From Phaeodactylum tricornutum CCAP 1055/1 (taxonomy: Eukaryota > Bacillariophyta > Bacillariophyceae > Surirellales > Neidiaceae), in contig NC_011684.1 in the NCBI RefSeq assembly GCF_000150955.2, forward strand, positions 558,001 to 622,000: a stretch of DNA of 64,000 bases, read 5' to 3'. Below are positions 40,521 to 49,152 of the stretch, piece after piece (position 1 is the first letter of the stretch; each line of letters starts with the position of its first letter). The notes below the pieces were generated by a model. The model saw nothing but the letters and a program-made list of their open reading frames with translations, did not search any database and was not told the origin of the DNA. The translations under genes and the position numbers were made by a program.

Positions 40521-40880
40521 TCAGATTTTCAGCATCCAATGAAAGTGTCTGTAGTTGATGAAGACATTTTGTCCTGACATAGCCAAATAAGGGTCCGAAA
40601 ATGCTGTTCGTTCACGGGACACTTCGATTAGCAATCGAGCGCCAGGCGAGTTTCTTCTCTTCAAAGAAACAGCTGTCGCGACACTATCATTGACACACGT
40701 CGACGGACACCAAATACTTACTTTTGGCGCGACGACTGCGATGGGCGGGCCACTTTGCATGGTCAAAAGAAGGTAACAAGGGCTGGATTTGTCAAAATAC
40801 TTGGTGAAGGACCCGCGACCTATGTCCACACGAGCATCAGCACCTTTCAATTTTAATGTGGTTTCGTCATCAGACTGCAT
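40521..40880 (-). CDS. Hypothetical 119-residue protein, divergent and overlapping
   Basis: Starts at an ATG (40880) that overlaps the first 25 bp of the divergent dioxygenase gene on the other strand. The protein (MQSDDETTLKLKGADARVD...) has mixed soluble composition with segments such as SSPCYLLLTMQSGPPIAVVAPK and NSPGARLLIEVSRERTAF. A good donor (AAAGTAAGTATT, near 40725) interrupts it after VAPK, so it may be a spliced gene; the unspliced frame also stays open to 40521. No family recognised. The coding status is uncertain. Confidence 0.35.
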   Translation of the reverse strand: MQSDDETTLKLKGADARVDIGRGSFTKYFDKSSPCYLLLTMQSGPPIAVVAPKVSIWCPSTCVNDSVATAVSLKRRNSPGARLLIEVSRERTAFSDPYLAMSGQNVFINYRHFHWMLKI

Positions 40881-41836
40881 GCATTTTTCGCAGTGTTAAA
40901 CCAGATGCCGTACTTGCTTTTGCGATACCCGCAGCATGTATGGCTGTTCTAGCCGAGGCTTTCTTTCGCACTGAATACGCCGACGCTGACGCTACCGCTG
41001 CCTGCGAGTTTGATGCCAGTAGCAATCTCATCAAGCCACACCATGTTCGGGAATTGGAAACGAAAGGCATCGTGGTGATTGAGAATGCAGTAACGGCCAC
41101 AACTCTGAGAGGCGCACGCAGTAACATTCGTGATTTTCAAAAAGAAGGTTCGATTTGGACAAATACACGCGTGGGCGGTTTTGCTCCTAGTGGAAACGAT
41201 CCTGACGTCCGACAGGATCTGATTGCTTGGGTGCGTAGTAGCAACGTGTCCGACGATGAAGCTTCCACGAGGTCGCACCACGTCGAAACTCAAGGTAGCT
41301 TACTGATAGTACAGGACAAGAACAATCGCCAAGAAAACAGTCCCCTTGGGAAAGATCTCCTGTACAGTATTCAGATACTTCGTGGGATTCCATTTGCTTT
41401 GGAACAATGTGGCTACTCGGCTTCCAAAAATCACCGTGTGCCAAGACAATGCCAATTAGCTATGTACCCGGGCAATGGTTCAGCTTCTTACGAACGCCAT
41501 TTAGATCAGTGCGATGCTAGTGTTTACGATCTTGGGATTCTGGAATGGTTGCGGCTAAGTGACTACCGTGAGAGAGCCATCACGACAATTTTGTATCTCA
41601 ATGAGCCGAATCGTCCTGAAAGCCATGGCGGAGCTCTCCGATGCTGGGTAGCTCGTGACATCGATACGAAAAGAGACAACAAAAACCGAAATGAAAAAGA
41701 TGATTTTCGCCCTCCATTTGATGTTAAGCCAACGGGAGGGACGATGGTCATTTTCCAAAGTGGAAAGGTCGATCACAAAGTACTGCCATCAACAGAGGAG
41801 AGATTTGCTTTAACTAATTGGGTAGCTAGTTCCTGA
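40856..41836 (+). CDS. 2-oxoglutarate/Fe(II) dioxygenase, prolyl 4-hydroxylase/EGLN-like
   Basis: 326 residues. A hydrophobic segment (17-37) could anchor it in the secretory membrane. The dioxygenase core is clear. AMYPGNGSASYERHLDQCD gives iron ligands His215 and Asp217. TTILYLNEPNRPESHGGALRCW is the central double-stranded helix segment. KPTGGTMVIFQSGKVDHKVLPSTEERFALTNW supplies distal His307 and the 2-oxoglutarate-binding Arg316. The YPGNG...H-x-D...YLN...GG order resembles the oxygen-sensing HIF prolyl hydroxylases (EGLN/PHD) more than collagen P4H. The target protein is unknown. The segment 267-287 is a charged insertion (RDIDTKRDNKNRNEKDD). Confidence 0.85.
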   Translation: MWFRHQTACIFRSVKPDAVLAFAIPAACMAVLAEAFFRTEYADADATAACEFDASSNLIKPHHVRELETKGIVVIENAVTATTLRGARSNIRDFQKEGSIWTNTRVGGFAPSGNDPDVRQDLIAWVRSSNVSDDEASTRSHHVETQGSLLIVQDKNNRQENSPLGKDLLYSIQILRGIPFALEQCGYSASKNHRVPRQCQLAMYPGNGSASYERHLDQCDASVYDLGILEWLRLSDYRERAITTILYLNEPNRPESHGGALRCWVARDIDTKRDNKNRNEKDDFRPPFDVKPTGGTMVIFQSGKVDHKVLPSTEERFALTNWVASS

Positions 41837-42386
41837 AGACGGCCCAAGGCCAAGCCAGACAAAAAGCACGCCATTGCAATGATTTGTGTCTTCAAATCAC
41901 TAATATCTAGTCCAATTAACATTAAAAGATGTATGATAGACGCTGTCTGCTATTTCTTTTCAGTGTTGGCATCACATTTGTATTTGCGTTCCGACAGAGA
42001 GACCGTCTTGTATTTTATAGATTTAGATTACATGTACCTGTACCGCCAATACGCTCGACTATCTAGCAGCCACTACTATAGATGGAACCACGGATACGCT
42101 CTGGTAAGGACTCTCGGTTGAAATCATTTCATTCATAAATAATCAAGGCAACATCACAATAATCAAAACAAACTTCATCCATGCGGAGGTTTTATACGCC
42201 GTTCTAGTCTTAAGACCAATCTTGAGCCTAACGTTGAAGAGAGCACAGCTAGAAAATTTCAGTAAACCATCCTAGTCTCTATTTTCGTAGCTAGCAAATG
42301 TTAAAAAAATGAGATTACAACTAGATATCCATTTACGTCGGTCCCCAAATTTCATTATCTGTAGTTTGCAACAACACTATGGGTCA
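41837..42386. other. AT-rich intergenic region upstream of 5S rRNA
   Basis: No supported coding region; the 80-codon ORF at 41879-42121 is featureless. It probably holds the dioxygenase 3' UTR and the 5' flank of the 5S gene. Confidence 0.45.
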
Positions 42387-42502
42387 GGAACGACCATACC
42401 ACGATGACAGCACCGCTTCCCGTCTGCTCAGCGAAGTTAAGCATCGTCGGGCTCGGTTAGTACTACGGTGGGGGACCACGTTGGAATCCCGAGTGTTGTT
42501 CT
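42387..42502 (+). rRNA. 5S ribosomal RNA
   Basis: About 116 nt reading GGAACGACCATACCACG... to GAGTGTTGTTC, followed by a T6 Pol III terminator at 42502-42507. Helix I pairs GAACGAC (from 42388) with GTTGTTC (to 42501) using one G-U pair. The internal control region is present: box A-like AGCGAAGTTAAGCATCG, then GGGCTCGGTTAGTACTACGG and box C-like GGGGACCACGTTGGAATCCC. It matches the eukaryotic 5S consensus throughout. It is a single copy in this window, between protein genes and not in a tandem array. Confidence 0.95.
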
Positions 42503-42924
42503 TTTTTCCTCATGAGAGGAGTACAAAATAAGTGTCCATTTCGAGGATCGAATTTTCTGAATTTTCTTTGACGTCTGATCGCTCAAGCAGTTGAAACCAT
42601 ACGATGTGCAAGCTAGGACATTTTAGTTCTATTCTACAAATTAATGGCTGCCAAGAATGCATGCGGTGGATCGATTACCGATGGTTGTCGATGGCTGGGC
42701 CTACAATTGGGATGATGTTCAAAGCTCAACCGCACATCCGACAGCGAGGGAAAAAGAAGGATATTGCACCATTTTTTTGGTGTGTGTAAGTCGCTGTCGT
42801 CGAAAAGTGATGGCTGCATGTTTTTTGATGTTTCTGTCACTCCTTCTCATACACTTCATGTCAACGGTTCTCACTTTCCACGCAGAATCATTCCAACAAT
42901 CCGATTTCCGATTTTCAATCGTAC
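42503..42924. other. Region between 5S rRNA and the MYND gene
   Basis: It may contain an upstream exon. A 61-codon ORF from 42604 ends just after a GTGTGTAAGTCG donor-like site at about 42781-42792, and an open frame resumes at 42829 leading into the MYND-gene N-terminus. No clear acceptor or homology lets me join them. Confidence 0.35.
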
Positions 42925-43928
42925 ATGCAAGCCTTGCATCAGAATGACAAGCTTCATGGTGCCAAGCTGGAAGTCTCAGTTTCCGATGCAATAACAGAAG
43001 CATACAAGCGTCTCCACGTCACTTCGGGTGGAGCGCCTATTTTAAAAGGTTCTATAACTTACGGACAAGATTCTAAGGGAATAGATCCGAACGTGGGAAA
43101 TTACGCAGTTTTAACGTCAGAATCATTTGAAGGCCTGAAAATTATTCGTTGTATGACAGCAAACGCGACGTTTGGCTATTGCGCAGTGATCGATCACGTG
43201 TCGGTTCTGTTTGAGCTGTCAGCACACTTTCAGCTTGCTAGCACAACAGGTTTCTCTCCAGAAAGTATGAGTGAAGATTGGGAATCACTCGCTACGCGGT
43301 TCACATTACGATACCAAAACCAAAACCAGGATGTAGCTCGTTGTCATTTGTCCTACCGGGATATCTCCTCTGATCCCTCGATTGGACCCACCATCGAAAA
43401 GATGGCGGTACATGAATCGCACCGTGGAAACAATTACTTGCCAATCCTGTGGTTTTGGGTGCGATGCTACATCGAAGAGAATTTCTTACTAGAATGCATG
43501 AATAGCAACGTAGGTACCGGGCATGTGATGATAAAAGCCTCCCACTTGAAAGATGTTGTTGTCGAAGTCAAACAGGATAACCATCGCAACGTGACCGATA
43601 TGGACTTTTTCTACAACTTCGCTGGCTTTTCCATTCGAGAACTCACGGACCCGTTTCTTCCGGAAAAGCATGTCGACTGAAGGATGGAGAGGTGGTTCTG
43701 TATATTCCGCTACTCTCTCGTAGGGATTTGCAGGAACGGAAGACCTATCCTGGACCGGAAGCCATTGTATGGCCTAATGTTAAGGGCCAACGCGGCTGCC
43801 GGTGGTGTGGCATTACAGGGATGGAACACTTGCGTTGCTCCCGATGCAAACGTGCTCACTACTGTTCGAAGCATTGTCAAAAGCAAGATTGGAATAGGTT
43901 TCACAAAATGCTCTGTCAAGCACCCTGA
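42925..43928 (+). pseudogene. MYND zinc-finger protein split by a frame change
   Basis: Two adjacent parts in different frames read as one protein. Part 1 (42925-43680) encodes 251 residues. Its second half (VHESHRGNNYLPILWFWVRCYIEENFLL, then DMDFFYNFAGFSIREL) resembles a GNAT-like fold, an inference. Part 2 continues in another frame as LKDGEVVLYIPLLSRRD and ends in a MYND zinc finger (about 43797-43916). That finger has CRWCG, CSRCKRAHYCSKHCQKQDW and FHKMLC, with all eight Cys/His ligands. One missing base near 43671-43683 would explain the change. Either a sequencing error or a true mutation is possible, and an intron is unlikely since the candidates are too short. MYND domains bind proline-rich peptides in other proteins. 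Confidence 0.65.
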
Positions 43929-44258
43929 ACCGACCGACCGACCCATACAATGGCGTTTGATGAGCACTGGAAACTCCATATCAGCGTGCAAGTGTGTTGG
44001 AAATTGCATATACCACTTTCCGTCCACATTTACTGCACTGGCAATATGATGCGTAGCCGAATCTTGTTTTGGATGTAGTCATGGGTCACAATATACGACT
44101 TCACTGAACGTGCGCCGGCCTCTCCTGTCGCCTTGCTCGAATTGCAGAGCAGCTTTCGGAAGAATAGAAATTCGAATTATTATTGTTTGCTTGCAAGCTT
44201 ATCTGCATCTACGATTTAAGGATTTTGCTTGGTATCTTAATCGGTCTCATTTAAGTTT
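43929..44258. other. Convergent 3' intergenic region
   Basis: Between the MYND gene end and the LEA-like gene end; no gene, RNA or repeat was recognised. Confidence 0.4.
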
Positions 44259-44882
44259 CTAAGAAGTTGCCTCATCAACCTTGTTGCCGATTTTGTTTCC
44301 AGCTTCCGAGGCTTTATTCTCTGCCTTGTTGGCACCTTCTTTTGCACTATCCTCAGCATCCGACGCAGCTCCCGTCACGGTCTCTTTGGCGGAAGAAGCC
44401 GCGCCCGTGACGGCATTCTTGACTGAAGAAGCAGCATTTCCAACAGCATCCTTGGTCTTCTCATAGGTGGACTTGCTCTTATCTTCAACGTTCGAAGCAC
44501 CGTCACTAGCTGCATCTTTGGCATCTTCGTAACCAGACTCGGCTTTATCTTGGGCAGACGAGGCAGCACCAGTCGCCTTGTCGTAGCCAGATTGCGCGGT
44601 TTGCTTGACGGAGGAAGACGCATCGCTGGCGACGTCTTTCGCCTTATCGTAGCCCGACTGGGCTTTATCCTGTACAGAGGAAGCAGCATCGCATGCAGCG
44701 TCCTTTGTATTCTCGTAGCCGGCCTTGGTCTTGTCGGAGACTGTTTCGGCCGCATTCTCTACCGAATCTTTCGCTGAATCCAGCATCGAAGAAGGATTAC
44801 TGCGTGCATTCGTATTGAACCCAAAGGTAAAGGAAGATGTCGCAGGCGCGAGGCAGACGAGGAGGAAGGCAGCGGTACGCAT
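44259..44882 (-). CDS. LEA-like repeat protein with signal peptide
   Basis: 207 residues. The signal peptide MRTAAFLLVCLAPATSS is followed by FTFGF, so it enters the secretory path and, with Phe after the cut, probably the plastid. The rest is almost only Ala, Ser, Lys, Asp, Glu, Gly and Thr, without Cys after the signal apart from residue 64. A 22-residue unit around QSGYDKAKDVASDASSSVKQ repeats. Its Tyr recurs at 56, 78, 100, 118 and 140 (spacings 22, 22, 18, 22), i.e. two 11-mers as in group 3 LEA proteins (LEA_4). Such proteins are disordered in solution and become amphipathic helices on drying or at membranes, protecting them. Apolipophorin-like or tail-fibre-like repeats are the alternative for such composition. 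A TTGACTGTGAG motif lies 12 bp upstream of the ATG. Confidence 0.7.
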   Translation of the reverse strand: MRTAAFLLVCLAPATSSFTFGFNTNARSNPSSMLDSAKDSVENAAETVSDKTKAGYENTKDAACDAASSVQDKAQSGYDKAKDVASDASSSVKQTAQSGYDKATGAASSAQDKAESGYEDAKDAASDGASNVEDKSKSTYEKTKDAVGNAASSVKNAVTGAASSAKETVTGAASDAEDSAKEGANKAENKASEAGNKIGNKVDEATS

Positions 44883-45338
44883 GGTGAATTTTGTTGACTG
44901 TGAGTTGCTAAAGAGAAATGCTTGTGAAAGTTCAGAATCTGAATTTATGAACTAGCAAAGCACGCTACGTTTACTGCATCTTGCCGTTCCTCTAGATCCA
45001 TCGAGAAACTTGCGGACTTCGGCAACTCTCACGTCAGCTAGCACTACATGAAATCTCTTCGACGTTCGACTATCAGAACGTGGAACTCGAATGCAAGAAT
45101 ACAATGTCTCCTTCAAGAGCCGAGTGCTCTAAAGAGATCCGCACCTAGAGAAAAAGGTTCAACGGGGGGAGCCAACAGAGATCGAAGAAGGACGAAACGA
45201 TCAAAAACACGACTGACTTTGAAGTGGGAATCTAGAATGATTGGGCATTCTTGGGGCCCCTTTGGCCAGATCCGGGTTTGTTCGCCTTTCGAAGAATTGC
45301 GTCTTTACGACTAGCACTTTAGACTGTACGACACTAAG
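44883..45338. other. Upstream of LEA-like gene and 3' of the unknown gene
   Basis: It carries TTGACTGTGAG at 44894-44904 next to the LEA-like start. The ORF at 45048-45314 is basic but has no support. Confidence 0.45.
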
Positions 45339-47537
45339 CTATGTTACCGCAGCTATGCATTCACCGAGCTTGCCGATATCATCCGTCGAAAATACTGTGG
45401 GTTCGCTTTGGCACCCAACAAGGTTCTGATGTTGGTCCACATGTACGACTTCCTTCACGACTCGAATCACAACCTCTTGGGCGTGAGATGTTGGCAAGGC
45501 CAAGTTTGGCTTATTTTCCGCTCGAGAAACTGTCCGGAAGGACGCTTTGTTTGGGAAAAAGAAAACAAAAAAACCGTAGCAGCTAAAGGCACAAAATGTC
45601 AGCACAATCAGTGCAATTAGAAAAGAAACTGTGAACAGTGACTGCCGATTTTTCTTCACAAACTCGTTCATCTGACTCAGATCTTTTTGGTGTTTGGGGT
45701 CCCTGGCTAGTTCGGATCGTATGGCTTCAAGTTGCTGTTTCAAGCTAAGTGTTCCTGACTCGTCGATCCCGGACTGATGTGGGCGCTTGACTCTTCCTTC
45801 GCGGATCAGACGGTCCTTCGTTTTTTCTTCATTGCCGAGAATTGCAATAACTGCCTCCTTTCGCTTGAAATCTAGGAACTCGTTCAGAATGCGGTGAAAA
45901 TACTGGAGAGACTCTTCACCTTCCAGAGGAGCGGCGTGCTCCGGATGTGCCCATTCGCTATCCACTTGGCCTGCATTAAGATCTGGATCTTCGTTTTTGT
46001 CGTTGTGGTCATTACCATCCAATAGCTGGATTTTTTTTCGCTGCGGATGGGCCATCGCAGCTTCTGCTCCTGGGCTCTCCTCATCGGTATCTGCAACAGT
46101 ACTCACCACACCAATGTCTTCCAAATCATCGTCCGAAAGAGCGCTATCGGTAGAGGACCCCACTCTAAGAGTGCGAGCCAGTCTGTTGGCGTCCAGCTTT
46201 GCAGCACGAGCGTTGATTTGCTCTTCCAAATAGGCAACGTCAACGTTCTCGTGAACTCGTCTCTCAGATGACTGGCCTTCCGTAGTGTTTGGTCTTGTTG
46301 AATCGTCGTGTGACATGTCACGAAGAGACCTTTGATCAGAAAAATCATGGCCGATTGCGCCGATTGACGGTGCTTGATCGCTGGAAACGTGGACATTACT
46401 GGGGACACTAGCATGATCGTGAGCCTGATGCGGGTCTCCAAGACCATTGTTGATAGATCCGGTTTCCTCCCCATGAGCAACACCTAGACTAGAGAGAATA
46501 ACTTGTTCGACGGTCGCGTTCGGATCGGACCAAACTGTCGGCTTTCCGTACGTTGAATTCTGTTGCTGGTTCCGAGCGTAGCGTTGTTGAGCAGCCTGCA
46601 TTTTGGATCGCAAGCTCTCAAAGTTGGCGTCTTCCATTTCGAGCGCGTGACACAAATACGCGGTTGTTTCGGCCAAAGCCAAAGTCGTACTTGGATCGGC
46701 GAGTAGTTCACATCCGGACCAGCACATGCGCGTAAAATCGTGAACGAGTTGTTTATTGCGTCCGGAAGAGGCGGCATCAATGGTCCGGCAGCCGAGGACA
46801 GCCAAATGATCAAGGAATGCTTGAAATTCCGGGGTATGTGTTGCCTCAGCGAGTTTGACAACGCACGCGACGCCATCTGTCAACATTTGGCGTGCCTCAT
46901 CGGAAGAGACGCACTTTACGAGATCGACACCGACATCCACTAGGTGCGAACGAAAGACTTTCCCGGACGCCGTATTCTTTAACCCGGTGACGATATGCAT
47001 GAGAGATGATCTGATGATCCGAAACCAGTCCTTGACTCGATCCGGGGTATTGTGGGCAATGTAATCCAATGACGCGGCCCACAAATTGGGAAGAATCAAG
47101 GTCCGCGTCACGTGCAAAGGGGGCGCCACCAAGGCTCCGGTAGTCGAAAGAGTCAGTCCGCCAGCCATGCGTAGAAACCCTACTGTCCCTGCCAAAGCAG
47201 AAGCAGCAATTTGGTCTGGGAATGAAGCTGGAGACGGCTGCTGATTTGGAGCCGCTGATGTCGCGTTCCCCGAAGATCTGCGTTTGTGTCCCGGTGTAGA
47301 ATGTGCATCTCGAATGGGCTCGAAATACTCCATTCCGGGACCGCTCGTTACCCAAGCCGACGCGGGTGCCGAAGAAACACTGTTACCTCCTCTTCCATCG
47401 ACATGATCTGGGTGTGTCGTCGACGTGCTCGTCTTTGCGAACGCAGTTCGATGCGGAACTCCATTTTTATCTTCGCGTACGACTGTCTGAAGAGGCGGTA
47501 AAGAGGCCGAGCTACCTACATAGTCGGGTTTCGACAT
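45339..47537 (-). CDS. Unknown protein with C-terminal membrane helix
   Basis: 732 residues from the ATG at 47537 (MSKPDYVGSSASLPP). Residues about 105-330 form a compact, partly hydrophobic region (IAASALAGTVGFLRMAGGLTL, HVTRTLILPNLWAASLDYIAHNTPDRVKDW) with helical repeats. A charged, disordered stretch (330-520) is followed by a helical part with LQYFHRILNEFLDFKRKEAVIAILGNEEK. A strong membrane helix (about 638-660, LFTVSFLIALIVLTFCAFSCYGFFVFFF) lies 70 residues from the end. I recognise no family. The topology suggests a single-pass protein with most of its mass on the N-terminal, probably cytosolic side. Confidence 0.7.
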   Translation of the reverse strand: MSKPDYVGSSASLPPLQTVVREDKNGVPHRTAFAKTSTSTTHPDHVDGRGGNSVSSAPASAWVTSGPGMEYFEPIRDAHSTPGHKRRSSGNATSAAPNQQPSPASFPDQIAASALAGTVGFLRMAGGLTLSTTGALVAPPLHVTRTLILPNLWAASLDYIAHNTPDRVKDWFRIIRSSLMHIVTGLKNTASGKVFRSHLVDVGVDLVKCVSSDEARQMLTDGVACVVKLAEATHTPEFQAFLDHLAVLGCRTIDAASSGRNKQLVHDFTRMCWSGCELLADPSTTLALAETTAYLCHALEMEDANFESLRSKMQAAQQRYARNQQQNSTYGKPTVWSDPNATVEQVILSSLGVAHGEETGSINNGLGDPHQAHDHASVPSNVHVSSDQAPSIGAIGHDFSDQRSLRDMSHDDSTRPNTTEGQSSERRVHENVDVAYLEEQINARAAKLDANRLARTLRVGSSTDSALSDDDLEDIGVVSTVADTDEESPGAEAAMAHPQRKKIQLLDGNDHNDKNEDPDLNAGQVDSEWAHPEHAAPLEGEESLQYFHRILNEFLDFKRKEAVIAILGNEEKTKDRLIREGRVKRPHQSGIDESGTLSLKQQLEAIRSELARDPKHQKDLSQMNEFVKKNRQSLFTVSFLIALIVLTFCAFSCYGFFVFFFPNKASFRTVSRAENKPNLALPTSHAQEVVIRVVKEVVHVDQHQNLVGCQSEPTVFSTDDIGKLGECIAAVT

Positions 47538-47958
47538 GGATGGTGTCACAAGGAGAAACGCTGAGATTTCGATACGTGGGGACTACGGCTGAAATAGCGT
47601 CTAACTATTAGGACCATGATTGTCTCGAGCAAGACTCTTTTTGTATTTCAAGGACCAGAGACAGTGAATGATGGCATGGTGATGCTTCGGAAAAGGCGAC
47701 GCGTCTCCAATGGAAACTCTGACAGTCAGTCAAGTTTACTCATTTTGGGTCACGCGATGTGACGCCGGTTTTGAAATTATTCGACGTTCCGATCGATATC
47801 GGTCATTTGCAGTTACTGTGAATGAAGGAATCTGGAATGTCCATTGACTATGCCACCCTACGTAGAACCCCGAACACGACCGATTGGATGAATTGACTGT
47901 GACTGCAACGAAAAGAGCTATTGACGCCTATGGCGTCTCCTTCGGCACAAACGCGACC
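47538..47958. other. Divergent promoter region
   Basis: Upstream of the unknown minus-strand gene and of SelK. Two motif copies, TTACTGTGAAT (47813-47823) and TTGACTGTGAC (47893-47903), lie 136 and 56 bp before the SelK ATG. No other gene is seen. Confidence 0.5.
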
Positions 47959-48567
47959 ATGGTGTACATTTCAGCCGACGGCAGCGTCGGTGGCAAGCCA
48001 TCACTGTGGAAGTCTTTCACAGATCTAGTAGCTGGTAAGTTTTGTTGGCCTTTTGCAACGGCACAAGAATGGCTGGAAAGGGGTGGAGCACCTTCGATCC
48101 GCTGTGCAACCCGAGTGGGAACTGTAATTATACTCCAGCAGCCAACTCACTGCGTCTCATTCTCGCTTGCCTGTAGGATTTTTTTCCATTGTTGGCCTCT
48201 TCTTCACCACAATTTCAAATCCAAAAGCTGTGGAGAATAGAGCGTCCACCTCCGTAAGTACCGCAAAGAAAAAGAAATTTGTGAACAAAGGCACTTTCTG
48301 AAGGCGCTGGCGATCTTTCTTTTACTTGTGATTACCCTTCAGACCTTCTTCTAGGACTTACCTTTGATTGTGTACGTTTTATGGTTCTCCCCGATTTTCA
48401 CAAAATTGCAGTCGCGCACCTACGCACAGCGCAACAATGGTCGCTCGTATCGGTCCAACGGTCCCGGTGGGAACGCTGCGGGCGGCGGTCGGCGACAAGG
48501 GGCCAACATTCGAGGAATTCAAAATTTAGGAACACCCGACTGTAAGGCCGGTGGGTGAGGACGGTAA
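47959..48567 (+). CDS. SELENOK: Selenoprotein K (UGA read as selenocysteine)
   Basis: Exons are 47959-48034, 48177-48253 and 48412-48567, with introns of 142 and 158 nt (GTAAGT...TAG and GTAAGT...CAG); the product is 102 residues. The protein opens MVYISADGSVGGKPSLWKS, as SelK does (MVYIS...). One membrane helix follows (FFSIVGLFFTTI), then a Gly/Arg/Asn-rich tail (YAQRNNGRSYRSNGPGGN). It ends DCKAGG-U-GR: an in-frame TGA at 48556-48558 at residue 100, then GGA CGG TAA. The end GGUGR is the same as in animal SelK, so this TGA is Sec and not the stop. Family knowledge: single-pass ER membrane protein, in animals linked with ERAD and protein acylation. A conventional ORF finder would end it two codons early and miss the first exons. 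Confidence 0.92.
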
Positions 48568-49152
48568 TGGAGTGATTGTCCGCAAATCCTGCTCGATCGC
48601 TCCGTCGTCGTGAAAGGAAAGATTTTGTCGCGTACGGACCAAGAATTCCTAGTTCGTAGTATGACGCTACGATTGCTCGGCCCAGTTTTGATATTGGTGC
48701 CGCCATTCGTAGTTGAAGAGACAGCTTTCGCTTTCAGACACCTACATTGTTTCCAACCCAAATACATAGATATCCATGCACACTAACGTAGTAACACTGT
48801 TAACGGAATTTTAGGTGATTCCCGGTGTATCGGCGTTACCGACATGAGGTATTTCAATGATGTGATTAGTCAACGACTAGGGATTTGATCGAGTACTGTA
48901 TTGAATATGATGTTGCAACTATAGGTACGTTTTAGCCTTCCAAGCCTCCGAACTATGGCTGCACAGACTATCGAGAGCCACATTTTGAGCCTCTAGCTTG
49001 GAGTTGGATTTCTGCCGATTTAGCTAGCTGACAGTGAGTGTGAATGCCCGCGGCTTCTAGTTTCCCCTGAATGTTGGCAAGGCCAGGGTTGTAAACAACA
49101 AAGACTCGGAAACCACCACAGGACAGGACAACCATGCATTCGCGCAGGAACA
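48568..49152. other. SelK 3' UTR and upstream region of next gene
   Basis: A SECIS element must lie in the SelK 3' UTR (see candidate at 48846-48897). Motif copy GACAGTGAGTGTGAATG near 49030-49046, about 110 bp before the ATG at 49153. Confidence 0.5.
48846..48897 (+). promoter_or_regulatory. Candidate SECIS element
   Basis: ATGA at 48857-48860 faces TGAT at 48886-48889, giving the A/G quartet. Between them 11 nt lead to an AA (48872-48873), then 12 nt to TGAT. The upper stem TTAGTC/GACTAG pairs well, with mismatches below it. Outside the quartet GTATTTC can pair with GAGTAC with one bulge. The loop beyond AA is shorter than in usual SECIS elements, so this is only a candidate. The distance from the UGA is about 300 nt. 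Confidence 0.3.
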
